Shown here: in pieces, positions 37,304 through 46,837 of the stretch
Numbering within the stretch: the stretch's first letter is position 1
Layout: each line of letters starts with the position of its first letter
NCBI RefSeq assembly: GCF_900113705.1
Contig: NZ_FOQI01000015.1
Span: 62,001-126,000, forward strand
Source of the DNA: Collimonas sp. OK307
Lineage (GTDB): Bacteria > Pseudomonadota > Gammaproteobacteria > Burkholderiales > Burkholderiaceae_D
Direction of reading: 5' to 3'
Length of the DNA: 64,000 nucleotides
Translations under genes and position numbers: made by a program
The notes under the pieces: model-generated
What the model saw: only the letters and a program-made list of their open reading frames with translations
Told to the model about the DNA's origin: nothing
Database searches by the model: none

Positions 37304-38410
37304 ATGAAGGACTTAGCGAGATTTTCTGGAGGACGGGTTGAGACTCGTCCCAAGGCGCGGACACAGGCCGCGCCCAAGCATAAGGCCGAGCGTAATGTAG
37401 CCGTAAAGCAAGAGGCGTCGGCGCCGCCGCCACCGCCGCCACAAGCACTTGCCGTGCAGTTGTTGACTATCGGGGAAGAAGACGCCGGTCAACGCATCGA
37501 CAATTTTTTGTTGCGTATTTGCAAAGGAGTACCGAAGAGCCACATTTATCGTGTGCTGCGCTCCGGTGAGGTCAGGGTTAACAAAGGCCGCATCGACCAG
37601 ACTTACCGTTTGGTGGAAGGTGACGTGATCCGGGTGCCGCCGATCCGCATTGCTGAAAAGCAAGAAAAAGTGGTGCCGGGTGCGGAATTCAAGATATTGT
37701 TGGAAGACAATCATTTGCTGGTGATCGACAAGCCGGCTGGCGTTGCCGTGCATGGCGGTTCCGGCGTCAGTTATGGTGTCATTGAGCAACTTCGTGCGGC
37801 CCGTCCGCAAGCCAAGTTCCTGGAACTGGTGCATCGGCTGGATCGCGATACCTCCGGCATCTTGTTGTTGGCGAAGAAACGTTCTGCGCTAACCAATCTG
37901 CACGAACAGATGCGCGATGGAGATACGGACAAGCGCTACCTGGTGCTGGTGCACGGCGACTGGCAAAACGAACGCCAGCACGTCAAACTGGCCTTACATA
38001 AGTATACGGCGGGCGATGGCGAGCGCCGCGTGCGGGTGCAAGCCGACGGCCAGGCATCGCACACGATTTTCAACCTGATCCGTCGTTACGGTGATTACGC
38101 ATTGCTTGAGGCCGAGCTGAAGACGGGGCGCACGCATCAGATCCGTGTCCATCTGTCGGCCAGCGGTTTTGCGATTGCGGGTGACGACAAGTATGGCGAC
38201 TTTGCCTTGAACCGGGCTTTGCAGAAGGCAGACGGCCAGCGTATCGCCCTGAAAAGAATGTTTTTACATGCTTATCAGATTACTTTCGCCCATCCCGAAA
38301 CGGGTAAGCCGGTAACCCTCAAGGCGCCGTTGCCGCCGGAATGCGAGAAATTCCTGAAGAGCCTCCCGAAAAATGTCCCTGAGGCAACATCGGAAGCCAA
38401 GGGCGATTAG
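37304..38410 (+). CDS. rluC: 23S rRNA pseudouridine synthase (RluC/RluD family)
   Basis: About 368 aa from ATG 37304. A basic, Pro-rich N-terminal tail (residues 1-55, with a run of Pro) precedes an S4 RNA-binding domain (~60-115: RIDNFLLRICKGVPKSHIYRVLRSGEVRVNKGR) and the pseudouridine synthase domain. The catalytic Asp is in HRLDRDTSG near residue 180. RluC modifies U955, U2504 and U2580 of 23S rRNA in E. coli. Next to rne, the usual place of rluC. No good SD is visible before the chosen start. Confidence 0.93.
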   Translation: MKDLARFSGGRVETRPKARTQAAPKHKAERNVAVKQEASAPPPPPPQALAVQLLTIGEEDAGQRIDNFLLRICKGVPKSHIYRVLRSGEVRVNKGRIDQTYRLVEGDVIRVPPIRIAEKQEKVVPGAEFKILLEDNHLLVIDKPAGVAVHGGSGVSYGVIEQLRAARPQAKFLELVHRLDRDTSGILLLAKKRSALTNLHEQMRDGDTDKRYLVLVHGDWQNERQHVKLALHKYTAGDGERRVRVQADGQASHTIFNLIRRYGDYALLEAELKTGRTHQIRVHLSASGFAIAGDDKYGDFALNRALQKADGQRIALKRMFLHAYQITFAHPETGKPVTLKAPLPPECEKFLKSLPKNVPEATSEAKGD

Positions 38411-38510
38411 AATATATCAGTTAGTATTTGTTTATCGGCTTGTCGATTTTGCTATCGGCGAGCGGCAACAGACAACAGCAACAGGAATTGGCAAAGGATT
38501 GTCAGGCAAT

Positions 38511-39170
38511 ATGGCACGAAAAAAATTTGACTTGATCGTATTTGATTGGGATGGCACCTTGATGGACAGTACGGCCATCATCGTGAAGTGTATTCAGGCG
38601 GCGGCCAGGGATCTGGGGCTGGCAATTCCGGATAACAAGGCAGCTTCGCATGTGATCGGGCTTGGTTTGGCGGAAGCGATGCAGGTGGCGATGCCGGGCC
38701 TGGAGCCTGGCCAGTATCCGCGAGTGGTAGAGCGTTATCGCTATCACTACCTGGCGCAAGACCAGGACCTCACCTTGTTTGACGGCGTACGTGAAATGCT
38801 GGCGGATCTGTCGCAGCAGGGTTATTTCCTGGCTATCGCCACCGGCAAGAGCCGGGTCGGGCTGAATCGCGCCCTGCACGAGACTAAATTGCTGTCGGTA
38901 TTCGACGCTACCCGCTGTGCCGACGAAACTTTCTCGAAGCCGCATCCGGCCATGCTGCAGGAGTTGACCCGCGAGTTGGGGCAAGACCTGAAACGCACCG
39001 TGATGATCGGCGATACCACGCATGATCTGCAAATGGCTATCAATGCCGGCGCGGCGGGTATTGCGGTTGAATATGGCGCGCATCCTGCCAACGAACTGGA
39101 TGTGCTGAAACCGTTGTTCAATGCAAGGTCGACGGTGGAACTGCATGCGTGGCTTAATGAGAACGCCTGA
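38511..39170 (+). CDS. HAD-IA family phosphatase (Gph-like)
   Basis: 219 aa from ATG 38511; longer readings overlap rluC in another frame and are rejected. Motif I FDWDGTLMD with Asp12 nucleophile and Asp14; motif II in AIATGKSRVG near residue 112; motif III Lys in CADETFSKPHPAM near 148; motif IV MIGDTTHDLQMAINAG near 164-179. The cap is of the phosphoglycolate phosphatase type. Paired with rluC in many proteobacteria. Substrate not established. Confidence 0.92.
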   Translation: MARKKFDLIVFDWDGTLMDSTAIIVKCIQAAARDLGLAIPDNKAASHVIGLGLAEAMQVAMPGLEPGQYPRVVERYRYHYLAQDQDLTLFDGVREMLADLSQQGYFLAIATGKSRVGLNRALHETKLLSVFDATRCADETFSKPHPAMLQELTRELGQDLKRTVMIGDTTHDLQMAINAGAAGIAVEYGAHPANELDVLKPLFNARSTVELHAWLNENA

Positions 39171-39220
39171 ATCTATGCCATTGAATCCGGGCCGGCGAGT
39201 GGGCAACTGAGCGACGCACC

Positions 39221-39592
39221 GTGAATGATATCCGAATCCCCATCTGTGCTTCTTCTGCGCTGGCAGAGCGCGGCAAAGGCGTGCGCTTTGCAGTTACCGC
39301 CTGGGGGGAGGATGCGGTGGCGTTTGTCGTGCGCCACCACAATATCGTCCATGCTTACCTGAATCGTTGCGCGCATATTTCGCTGGAGCTGGACTGGAAT
39401 GAAGGCGAGTTTTTCGAGTCCAGCGGTTTGTATCTGATGTGCGCAACGCATGGCGCGGTGTATGAGCCGGAAACCGGGTACTGTGCCGGCGGCCCATGCC
39501 GCGGTGGCCGCTTGCACAAGATTATGGTTGAAGAAAGCAATGATCAGGTGTTCTGGATCCCTGATGAATACATACGGCCGGCAGTCGCCTGA
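39221..39592 (+). CDS. Rieske [2Fe-2S] domain protein
   Basis: 123 aa consisting of one Rieske domain. Ligands Cys50 and His52 (CAH) and Cys74 and His77 (CATH) are all present. It resembles small ferredoxin components of ring-hydroxylating systems. No partner oxygenase or reductase is nearby, so the electron-transfer partner is unknown. Start is GTG 39221. Lies between the HAD phosphatase and the SppA-type protease, same strand, probably one operon. Confidence 0.92.
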   Translation: MNDIRIPICASSALAERGKGVRFAVTAWGEDAVAFVVRHHNIVHAYLNRCAHISLELDWNEGEFFESSGLYLMCATHGAVYEPETGYCAGGPCRGGRLHKIMVEESNDQVFWIPDEYIRPAVA

Positions 39593-39649
39593 GATTGCAT
39601 GGCTGCCGTATTCAATAACGATTTCAGATAAACGAAGTGAGTGAACGCC

Positions 39650-40633
39650 ATGAGCAATAACGAATTTGATAATGTGGGAGCTGCGGTGCCTGCTAAAAAA
39701 GAGGGTTGGGAGCGCGAAGTGCTGGAGAAGCTGGCGTTCGCTTCGTTGCGCGAGCAGCGCGCGCGGCGCCGCTGGGGTATTTTCTTCAAGCTGGCTTTTC
39801 TTGGCGTGATCGGTTTCGCGTTTTGGCTCGGCATGAACTATGAAGGTTCGGATACGCAAACCGTCGGTGCGCATACTGCGTTGGTGAAGATCAACGGTGC
39901 GATCGAATCGGAAGGTAACGGTTCAGCCAGCGTGGTGGTGCCGGCGCTTGATAATGCTTTTGCCGCAGACGATTCGGTCGGCGTGATATTGCGCATCAAC
40001 AGTCCTGGAGGCAGCCCGGTGCAGGCCGGCATCATCAATGATGAAATCGCTCGCTTGCGCAAAGAGTATCCGAACAAGCCGCTGTACGTAGTGGTCGATG
40101 AGATGTGCGCGTCCGGCGGTTATTACATCGCTGCTGCGGCCGATAAGATCTACGTCAATAAAGCCAGTATCGTCGGCTCGATCGGCGTGCTCATGGATGG
40201 CTTCGGCTTCACCGGATTGATGGATAAGGTAGGTGTCGAGCGGCGCTTGCTGACTGCTGGCGAGAACAAGGGTTTCCTCGATCCGTTTAGTCCGATGAGC
40301 GCTACCCAGAAGGGGTATGCGCAAACCATGCTGGCGGAAATCCATCAGCAGTTTATCGATGTCGTGCGCAAGGGCCGTGGCGCGCGCCTGAAAGAAACGC
40401 CGGAAATTTTTTCCGGCCTGTTCTGGAGCGGCTCCAAGGCGATCGAGATGGGTCTCGCGGATGGTTATGGAACAGTGGACAGTGTTGCGCGCGATGTCTT
40501 GAAGCAGGAAGATATTGTCGATTACACCAAGAGCGAAGGTTTGCCTGACCGTTTGCTGAAAAAATTCGGCGTGGCGATGGGCGGCGGTGTGGTGCAGTCT
40601 CTGGTTGGCAGCGTCAAGCCAAGTTTGCGTTGA
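39650..40633 (+). CDS. S49 family signal peptide peptidase (SppA type)
   Basis: 327 aa from ATG 39650 (GTG 39641 possible). Membrane-anchored serine protease that degrades cleaved signal peptides. One helix at residues ~43-62, then a single S49 domain. Ser155 in MCASGGYYIA and Lys207 in AGENKGFLDPF form the Ser-Lys dyad, 52 residues apart as in single-domain SppA of Bacillus. Other motifs: RINSPGGSPVQA near 115-126 and GSIGVLMDGFG near 177. Confidence 0.93.
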   Translation: MSNNEFDNVGAAVPAKKEGWEREVLEKLAFASLREQRARRRWGIFFKLAFLGVIGFAFWLGMNYEGSDTQTVGAHTALVKINGAIESEGNGSASVVVPALDNAFAADDSVGVILRINSPGGSPVQAGIINDEIARLRKEYPNKPLYVVVDEMCASGGYYIAAAADKIYVNKASIVGSIGVLMDGFGFTGLMDKVGVERRLLTAGENKGFLDPFSPMSATQKGYAQTMLAEIHQQFIDVVRKGRGARLKETPEIFSGLFWSGSKAIEMGLADGYGTVDSVARDVLKQEDIVDYTKSEGLPDRLLKKFGVAMGGGVVQSLVGSVKPSLR

Positions 40634-40749
40634 GTTTAAGTCAAGAGCCTGCTCGTGCAACATTGCGAGCGCGCTTTGAAGGCGATATCAAAGTGGAAAC
40701 CGATTCAATATCGATTCGAAATCGACATATCGTAATACCTTAATTCGCC

Positions 40750-41034
40750 TTGTATCTTCGCGATCCTGTTGTATATTGAAGTGACTCGAGGAATAGCGAA
40801 CGGAGGAGGCGATTATAGATATAGTTAAATCGTTGGCCACTCAGTTGCAATTGTTTCGGTAGCAAAAAGTCGCGCCATTGCAATACAACCCCTTGCATTG
40901 ACGTAGTACATTTGCTGCTGGACAAACCACCGCATCACGGATGCGGCACCGAGAAGTTTTCGACTTCTCAACATAATGTCTTTCGAGACAGGCAAGTACG
41001 ACGACGGCGCAACACCGTCGTCGTTTTGCATTTT
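40750..41034 (+). ncRNA. Candidate structured RNA with promoter, four hairpins and terminator
   Basis: The 449-bp gap 40634-41082 has no gene but strong RNA-like structure. Promoter-like TTGTAT (40750-40755), 16 bp, TATATT (40772-40777). Then hairpins at 40930-40946 (CCGCAT/ATGCGG), 40951-40969 (GAGAAGT/ACTTCTC), 40977-40990 (TGTCT-TTCG-AGACA) and 40998-41024 (ACGACGACGG/CCGTCGTCGT), the last followed by TTTTGCATTTT. The transcript would be about 245 nt. It does not show the conserved RNase P or tmRNA sequences; identity unknown. It could instead be an untranslated trailer or decayed sequence. Confidence 0.4.
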
Positions 41035-41082
41035 GCGCGCGGAAATCATTGTGCGTGAAACTACAGAACGTCTATCTGGCAA

Positions 41083-41847
41083 CTATTGAGCAAGGAACAG
41101 GAACACAGTTGGCTTCTTGTGAAAGTCCGGATGTTTGCCGGCCGCCAGGGCCGCCTTCCATTTGGCCGCGGTCTGGGTCCTGATGGTTTCGGAGGACAAG
41201 GTCAGATCGGTGGCCACGCAAATCAGCGTGCTGGCTTGACAGGCGTTAGCCAGTGCTTCCAGAAATGCGCTATTGCGATATGGCGTTTCAATGAACAATT
41301 GCGTCTGCTGTTCCTGGCGCGAGCGTAACTCCAATGCCTTGATGCGTTTGTTGCGCTGTTCGGCGTCGGTGGGCAGGTAACCATTGAAGGCAAAACTCTG
41401 GCCGTTAAGGCCGCTACTCATGACTGCTAGCAACAGCGATGACGGGCCAACCAATGGCCGCACCTGAATCCCGTGTGCATGGGCCAGCCGTACCAGATTG
41501 GCGCCGGGGTCGGCGACTGCAGGCACTCCCGCTTCTGAGATCAGGCCAGCGTCCTGGCCGGCCAGGATCGGCGCCAGCAACGCCGGTAATGCGGTGCTGG
41601 CAGTGTTGACGTTGAGCTCGGCGATTTGAATTTCTTGCAATGGCTTGGCCAGCGACCGGGCGGCATCGATCAATTTCAAGAAGGCGCGTGTCGTCTTTGC
41701 ATTTTCTGCGATGAAGTAATCCAGCCGGGCGGTGAGTGCCTGTACTTCAAGCGGAATAACGGCTGACAGCCCGGTAGCCGGAGGCTGCGCCGACGTGGCT
41801 TCGCTCTGGCCTAGTGTGTTGGGGATTAAATACAGAATACCTGGCAT
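41083..41847 (-). CDS. RsmI-like tetrapyrrole-methylase-fold SAM methyltransferase
   Basis: 254 aa. TP_methylase fold as in RsmI, the 16S rRNA C1402 ribose methyltransferase. Visible: LYLIPNTLGQ at the start, GLISEAGVPAVADPGANLV near residues 101-119, VRPLVGPSSLLLAVMSSGLNGQSFAFNGYLP near 128-158, and FIETPYRNSAFLEAL near 184. The start differs from true RsmI (no TPIGN), so this is probably the shorter paralogue common beside maf in Burkholderiales; substrate uncertain. Six bases separate it from maf, which is upstream in the same operon. Confidence 0.88.
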   Translation of the reverse strand: MPGILYLIPNTLGQSEATSAQPPATGLSAVIPLEVQALTARLDYFIAENAKTTRAFLKLIDAARSLAKPLQEIQIAELNVNTASTALPALLAPILAGQDAGLISEAGVPAVADPGANLVRLAHAHGIQVRPLVGPSSLLLAVMSSGLNGQSFAFNGYLPTDAEQRNKRIKALELRSRQEQQTQLFIETPYRNSAFLEALANACQASTLICVATDLTLSSETIRTQTAAKWKAALAAGKHPDFHKKPTVFLFLAQ

Positions 41848-41853
41848 GTCGGT

Positions 41854-42501
41854 CTATCTTATGAAAAATGGGAAGGCGGCGCGGCGCAGCATACCGGTCA
41901 GTGCGATTAATGGCAAACCGGTCAGGGCAGTCGGATCGGTGCTTTCGATTTTTTCCAGGATGGCGATGCCCAGTCCTTCATTTTTTGCGCTGCCGGCGCA
42001 ATCGTAAGGTTGTTCGATGCGCAAGTAGGCATCCAGTTCGGCATCGGGCAGGTCGCGGAAAGTGACGAAGGTCTGGATATTTTCTATCTGCGCTGCTTGT
42101 CCGGCCTGGCTCTGCCGGCTATCCCACAAGCACAGGGCGGTATGGAATATGACGCGGCGGCCGCGCATCTTCCGCAGTTGCGCCAAGGCATTTTCGTGGT
42201 TGCCGGGTTTGCCGATCTGCTCGCCATCCAGCGTGGCAACCTGATCCGAGCCGATCACCAGCGCATTTGGCGCTGCCAGCGCCACTGTGCGGGCCTTTTC
42301 CAGCGCCAGGCGCAAGGCGGTGGCTTCCGGATTTTCGCCGGGGCGTGGCGTTTCGTCGATATCCGGCACCACCACCTCAAATGGCATCTGTAGCCGGGAA
42401 AGCAATTCTTTGCGATATTTTGAGCTGGAGCCGAGGATCAGGCGCGGCAGGGATGGGGTTGCGGGTGCTGCGGAGGAAGTCGTTTGTTGTAAAGAAGCCA
42501 T
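41854..42501 (-). CDS. Maf family nucleotide pyrophosphatase (YceF-like)
   Basis: 215 aa. Motif LILGSSSKYRKELLSRL (residues 21-37) starts the Maf fold; DIDETPRPGENPEATALRLALEKA and VIGSDQVATLDGEQIGKPG carry the active-site residues. The DETPR sequence is the YceF subtype, whose E. coli member cleaves 7-methyl-GTP. About 18 extra residues precede the fold. Divergent from yceD-rpmF, the conserved arrangement in proteobacteria. Confidence 0.92.
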   Translation of the reverse strand: MASLQQTTSSAAPATPSLPRLILGSSSKYRKELLSRLQMPFEVVVPDIDETPRPGENPEATALRLALEKARTVALAAPNALVIGSDQVATLDGEQIGKPGNHENALAQLRKMRGRRVIFHTALCLWDSRQSQAGQAAQIENIQTFVTFRDLPDAELDAYLRIEQPYDCAGSAKNEGLGIAILEKIESTDPTALTGLPLIALTGMLRRAAFPFFIR

Positions 42502-42569
42502 GGTTTTCGTTAATTGAACGATTGCCCAACAATAAAATGCCGAGAAAGTGCGGAAATCACGCTAACACT

Positions 42570-42599
42570 TTGACGAATAAGGGAAAAGGCTGTTATTAT
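42570..42599 (+). promoter_or_regulatory. Sigma-70-type promoter of the yceD-rpmF-fab operon
   Basis: TTGACG (42570-42575) and TATTAT (42594-42599) with 18-bp spacing, ending 27 bp before the yceD start. Good match by eye. Confidence 0.6.
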
Positions 42600-42626
42600 C
42601 GCAGGTTTTCCGGGTCCGGCTAGACT

Positions 42627-43121
42627 ATGAGTGCTTTTGTAATCGACGCGTTTGAGTATTCGCGCCATAAAGAGCGCCGTGAAGGCGAAATCGCCGTGGC
42701 TGACTTGAGTCGCCTGGCTGATGAATCGGCAGACCGCTCCGGCACTCTGCATTGGGTTCTGGTTGGCGGTGTCGATAACTTGGGGCATCCCCAGTTGACG
42801 ATGTCGGTAACAGGCTCGATCAAGATCATGTGCCAGCGCTGCTTGACGCCGTTTGCCTTCGATATCGATGCGGAATCCGTGTTGGTGTTGGCAAAAGATG
42901 AAGAAAGTGCAGATGCAATCGATGCGCTTCTTGATAATGACGAAATCGATGTCATCGTCGGCACTAAATCACTGAATATCGTTGAATTGATTGAGGATGA
43001 GGCTTTACTGGCCTTGCCGCTGTCGCCCAAGCATCCGGTTTGCCCGGACCAGTCTGCACTGGATGGGCTGAAAAGCAGCAAAAAAGAATCGCCGTTCGCG
43101 ATGCTAAAGAATTTGAAGTAG
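42627..43121 (+). CDS. yceD: YceD (DUF177) 23S rRNA accumulation protein
   Basis: 164 aa. DUF177 protein needed for normal 23S rRNA levels. Conserved Cys pair CQRCLTPF near residues 70-77 and a later PVCPD near 138, typical of the family, may bind metal. Acidic middle region. First gene of the conserved yceD-rpmF-plsX-fab cluster, with its own promoter upstream. Confidence 0.93.
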   Translation: MSAFVIDAFEYSRHKERREGEIAVADLSRLADESADRSGTLHWVLVGGVDNLGHPQLTMSVTGSIKIMCQRCLTPFAFDIDAESVLVLAKDEESADAIDALLDNDEIDVIVGTKSLNIVELIEDEALLALPLSPKHPVCPDQSALDGLKSSKKESPFAMLKNLK

Positions 43122-43328
43122 CAGTAATTGCAATAGATGTAAATTGCGGTAATAAGGAATTGCGGTAAATTTGTTGCGCTGATTTTCACATGAATGTGAT
43201 TCCGTGTGACTAAGGTGTGGCAATAGGTAGTAAAATCCGCGCACAAACGCGGCAGGAATATCCAGCCTTTCCCTGTTCTGAGGGTTGGATATGTTAAACT
43301 TTAAGATCTTAAGAAAGCAGGAGTTATC

Positions 43329-43511
43329 ATGGCAGTTCAACAAAATAAGAAGACCCCATCGAAGCGCGGCATGCACCGTGCCCACGATTTTCTGGTTGCA
43401 CCTCCGCTGGCTATCGAGCCAACGACCGGTGAAACACATCTGCGTCACCATATCAGCCCGAACGGCTTTTACCGTGGCCGTAAAGTGTTGAAGACCAAGA
43501 ACGACGAGTAA
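43329..43511 (+). CDS. rpmF: 50S ribosomal protein L32
   Basis: 60 aa. Starts [22 protein letters not shown], the L32 signature; ends with the [10 protein letters not shown] tail. The zinc-binding Cys found in some L32 proteins are absent, as in most proteobacterial forms. SD CAGGAG before the ATG. Its 5' leader (43122-43328) holds GAGGGTTGGATATG but no gene. Followed by a terminator before plsX. Confidence 0.97.
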   Translation: MAVQQNKKTPSKRGMHRAHDFLVAPPLAIEPTTGETHLRHHISPNGFYRGRKVLKTKNDE

Positions 43512-43542
43512 TTAATACTTGTTCTTGCGATGCAGGGTGAAG

Positions 43543-43579
43543 GCGGCGCGATGAGTTTTACTCAGCAGCGCCGTTTTTG
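43543..43579 (+). terminator. Terminator or attenuator between rpmF and plsX
   Basis: CGGCGC (43545-43550) pairs with GCGCCG (43569-43574) with GATGAG/CTCAGC-like inner pairing, followed by TTTTTG. Would let rpmF be expressed more than plsX. Confidence 0.7.
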
Positions 43580-43672
43580 TATGCAGAATAGACTGAATAT
43601 ATCCTTGCGTCATTTTGAATCGCGCCCAATCTGCCTCATAATACGGCTTAGAGTAGGCACTGAATCAAAACA

Positions 43673-44788
43673 ATGACAATCAAAATTTCTATCGACTGTA
43701 TGGGTGGTGATCACGGCCCATCGGTTACCGTTCCTGCTGCTATTTCATTTGCCAATCGCGAGCCTGAGGCTGAGTTGGTATTGGTTGGTCTCGAAGACGA
43801 AATTCGGGCGCAACTGAAAAAGCACAGGGCGAGTTCCCATCCGCGTTTATCGGTGCAGCATGCATCCGAAGTGGTGACGATGGATGACTCCATCGAAACT
43901 GCATTACGCCGTAAAAAAGATTCCTCAATGCGTGTCGCCCTGCGTCTGATTAAAGACCAGCAGGTGCAGGCTTGCGTCTCGGCGGGTAATACCGGCGCCT
44001 TGATGGCGGTTTCCCGTTATTTGCTCAAGACTTTGCACGGCGTCGACCGCCCTGCCATTTGCACCCTTCTTCCCAATCAAAAAGACCGTCCGACGTACAT
44101 GCTCGACCTGGGCGCGAACGTTGACTGCGAAGCCCTGCATCTGCATCAGTTTGCGTTGATGGGATCGGCCCTGGTATCGGCCATGGAAGGCAAGCCGATG
44201 CCGACAATCGGTTTGCTCAATGTCGGCGAAGAAGATATCAAGGGCAATGAAGTGGTCAAGCAGACCGCGGCATTACTGCGCGCGGATCACGAAAAAGGTA
44301 TCCTGAATTTCTACGGCAATGTCGAAGGCAATGACATTTTCGAAGGTACTACCGACATCGTCGTCTGCGATGGTTTTGTCGGCAATGTCACGCTCAAGGC
44401 TTCCGAAGGCCTGGGGCGTTTCGTCAAGACGGTATTGACGACCGAATTCAAGAGCGGCATTTTGAACATGTTGGGCGCAGTCATCGCTCGCGGCGCAATC
44501 AAAGCGATCTCGCGCCGCCTGAATCCGTCGCGTTATAACGGCGCCAGCCTGCTTGGCTTGCGCGGGCTGGTTTTCAAGAGCCACGGCAGTGCCGATGCAT
44601 ATGGTTACGAATGGGCCATACAGCGCGCATTCGATGCAGCCAAATATGATGTATTGTCTCGTATTGCGACCACGATTGCGGAGCTGATGCCGCAAGCCGA
44701 TATCGCCTCCAGGCCGGCGGATGCCGGTGCGGGTGGCGCGTCCGGTGAAATCGTTAATACTGAATTAACCCAACAAAAGACAGCATGA
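43673..44788 (+). CDS. plsX: Phosphate acyltransferase PlsX
   Basis: 371 aa. Makes acyl-phosphate from acyl-ACP for phospholipid synthesis. Begins [33 protein letters not shown] near residue 103, [17 protein letters not shown] near 145, and [17 protein letters not shown] near 231 are family hallmarks. Stop overlaps the fabH start (ATGA). Confidence 0.97.
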   Translation: MTIKISIDCMGGDHGPSVTVPAAISFANREPEAELVLVGLEDEIRAQLKKHRASSHPRLSVQHASEVVTMDDSIETALRRKKDSSMRVALRLIKDQQVQACVSAGNTGALMAVSRYLLKTLHGVDRPAICTLLPNQKDRPTYMLDLGANVDCEALHLHQFALMGSALVSAMEGKPMPTIGLLNVGEEDIKGNEVVKQTAALLRADHEKGILNFYGNVEGNDIFEGTTDIVVCDGFVGNVTLKASEGLGRFVKTVLTTEFKSGILNMLGAVIARGAIKAISRRLNPSRYNGASLLGLRGLVFKSHGSADAYGYEWAIQRAFDAAKYDVLSRIATTIAELMPQADIASRPADAGAGGASGEIVNTELTQQKTA

Positions 44789-45771
44789 CTACATTTAGCA
44801 AAATTGTCGGCACCGGCAGCTATTTGCCACCGAAGCGGGTAACCAACCAGGAGCTCACCGAGCAGCTCGCCGCGAAGGGGATCGAGACATCCCATGAATG
44901 GATTTTTTCCCGTAGCGGCATCGCAGCGCGCCACTATGCTGAAGCGGATGTGCAATCCAGCGATCTCGCCGTGGCCGCCGCCAAACAGGCGCTGGACATG
45001 GCTCGCATGCAGCCCGAAGATATCGACCTGATCATCGTCGCCACTTCAACCCCGGACCATTTCGGCGGTTTCCCGAGTACTGCCTGCGTAGTGCAGCAAA
45101 AGCTCGGCATCACCAATGGCGGCGCAGCCTTTGATGTACAGGCGGTGTGCAGCGGGTTTGTGTACGCGGTATCGATCGCGGACAGCTTTATCAAGACCGG
45201 CACCCACAAGAACGTATTGGTGATCGGCACCGAGGTTTTTTCGAAGATCCTGAATTTTGAAGATCGCACCACCTGTGTCTTGTTTGGCGATGGCGCCGGC
45301 GCGGTGGTCATGACCGCTTCCTCCGAACCTGGCATCCTTGCCACCAAGCTGCATGCCGATGGCCGTCATAAAGACATACTGTGCGTGCCCGGCAAGGTGA
45401 GTGCTGGTGCGGTTGAGGGCAGTGCCTTCTTGTATATGGATGGCCAGGCAGTCTTCAAGCTGGCAGTGTCGGTATTGGAAAAAGTCGCCAATGAGACTTT
45501 GCGGATTGCCGGCATGTCGGCTTCCGAGATCGACTGGCTGATTCCGCATCAAGCCAACATCCGCATCATGCAAAGCACCGCGCGCAAGCTGGGCCTGGAT
45601 CCCGAGCGCATGGTGGTGACGGTCGACCAGCATGGCAATACCTCGGCGGCGTCGATTCCGCTGGCGCTGGACCAGGCGGTACGCGATGGCCGCGTCAAGC
45701 CTGGCCAGAATGTCATGATGGAAGGTGTGGGCGGCGGCTTTACCTGGGGCGCTATCTTGGCGCGCATGTAA
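44785..45771 (+). CDS. fabH: 3-oxoacyl-ACP synthase III
   Basis: 328 aa. Condenses acetyl-CoA with malonyl-ACP to start fatty acid synthesis. Catalytic Cys122 in VQAVCSGF, His in PHQANIRI near 253-260 and Asn in [10 protein letters not shown] near 283. Coupled to plsX by ATGA overlap. A 133-bp gap follows before fabD, without terminator features. Confidence 0.97.
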   Translation: MTTFSKIVGTGSYLPPKRVTNQELTEQLAAKGIETSHEWIFSRSGIAARHYAEADVQSSDLAVAAAKQALDMARMQPEDIDLIIVATSTPDHFGGFPSTACVVQQKLGITNGGAAFDVQAVCSGFVYAVSIADSFIKTGTHKNVLVIGTEVFSKILNFEDRTTCVLFGDGAGAVVMTASSEPGILATKLHADGRHKDILCVPGKVSAGAVEGSAFLYMDGQAVFKLAVSVLEKVANETLRIAGMSASEIDWLIPHQANIRIMQSTARKLGLDPERMVVTVDQHGNTSAASIPLALDQAVRDGRVKPGQNVMMEGVGGGFTWGAILARM

Positions 45772-45904
45772 AACAATAGGCCAGACATAAGCAGCGACAT
45801 AAGTCACGCATAGGCGCTTTAACGTCTATCCGGCAGGTTGCTGCCAGACCGCGGCTATATATCCAGCGTGTGTTTAACAAATTTGATACCCAATTAGGTA
45901 AGGC

Positions 45905-46837
45905 ATGAATAAATTCGCATTTGTTTTCCCGGGCCAGGGTTCGCAGGCCATTGGCATGTTGAACGGTTTTGCCGATAACCCGGTGGTAAAAGACACGGTT
46001 GCAGAAGCTTCGGAAGCGCTGCAGTTCGATCTCGGCAAACTGATTGCCGAGGGGCCGAAAGAAGAACTGGATCTGACCACCAATACCCAGCCGGTCATGT
46101 TGACCGCGGCAGTTGCCTGTTACCGCGCGTGGCTGGCGGCTGGTGGTAAAGCGCCATCGCTGGTGGCTGGTCACAGCCTGGGTGAGTATTCGGCGCTGGT
46201 AGCCGCCGGCGTGATTGCGTTCAGGGATGCCGTGCCGCTGGTACGTTTCCGTGCGCAAGCCATGCAGCAAGCGGTGCCGGTCGGGCAGGGCGGCATGGCC
46301 GTCATCCTCGGTTTGTCGGATGAAGATGTGCGTGCAGTCTGCCTGGCAGCTGCGCAGGGTGAAGTCGTCGAGGCGGTGAATTTCAATGCGCCGGCACAAG
46401 TGGTGATCGCCGGTCATAAAGCGGCGATTGAGCGCGCTTGTGTGGTCGCGAAAGAAAAAGGCGCAAAACGTGCCTTGCCATTGCCGGTATCGGCCCCATT
46501 TCATTCCTCGTTGTTAAAGCCTGCATCCGATCGTTTGCGTGAATACATGCAAGACCTGAGTTTCGCAGCGCCGCAGATCGCGTTGATCAATAACGTCGAT
46601 GTGGCCATCGTGAGCGACCCTGAAGCCATCAAGAATGCGCTGGTGCGGCAAGCGGCCAGCCCGGTGCGTTGGGTGGAAACGGTGCAAAAAATTGCAGCCG
46701 AAGGTATCGCGCATGTGGTTGAATGCGGTCCGGGCAAGGTTCTTGCTGGTTTGACCAAACGTATTAACGATACCTTGATCAGCGATATGATTGTCGATCA
46801 GGCATCGCTGGATAAAATGTTGGAGACTTTGAAGTGA
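45905..46837 (+). CDS. fabD: Malonyl CoA-acyl carrier protein transacylase
   Basis: 310 aa. Loads malonyl groups onto ACP. FVFPGQGSQ at residues 7-15, nucleophile Ser91 in GHSLGEYSAL, Arg in VRFRAQAMQ near 116, His in PVSAPFHSSLL near 199, and the C-terminal ECGPGKVL. Stop overlaps the fabG start (GTGA). Confidence 0.97.
   Translation: MNKFAFVFPGQGSQAIGMLNGFADNPVVKDTVAEASEALQFDLGKLIAEGPKEELDLTTNTQPVMLTAAVACYRAWLAAGGKAPSLVAGHSLGEYSALVAAGVIAFRDAVPLVRFRAQAMQQAVPVGQGGMAVILGLSDEDVRAVCLAAAQGEVVEAVNFNAPAQVVIAGHKAAIERACVVAKEKGAKRALPLPVSAPFHSSLLKPASDRLREYMQDLSFAAPQIALINNVDVAIVSDPEAIKNALVRQAASPVRWVETVQKIAAEGIAHVVECGPGKVLAGLTKRINDTLISDMIVDQASLDKMLETLK

Noticed and set aside
40784-41034. RNase P RNA or tmRNA in the structured gap
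   Set aside because: The conserved core sequences of either RNA are absent and the gap is shorter than RNase P RNA would need.
40825-41082. 85-codon open frame on the minus strand in the gap before the RsmI-like gene
   Set aside because: Runs through the hairpin array, has no SD and shows no protein-like pattern.
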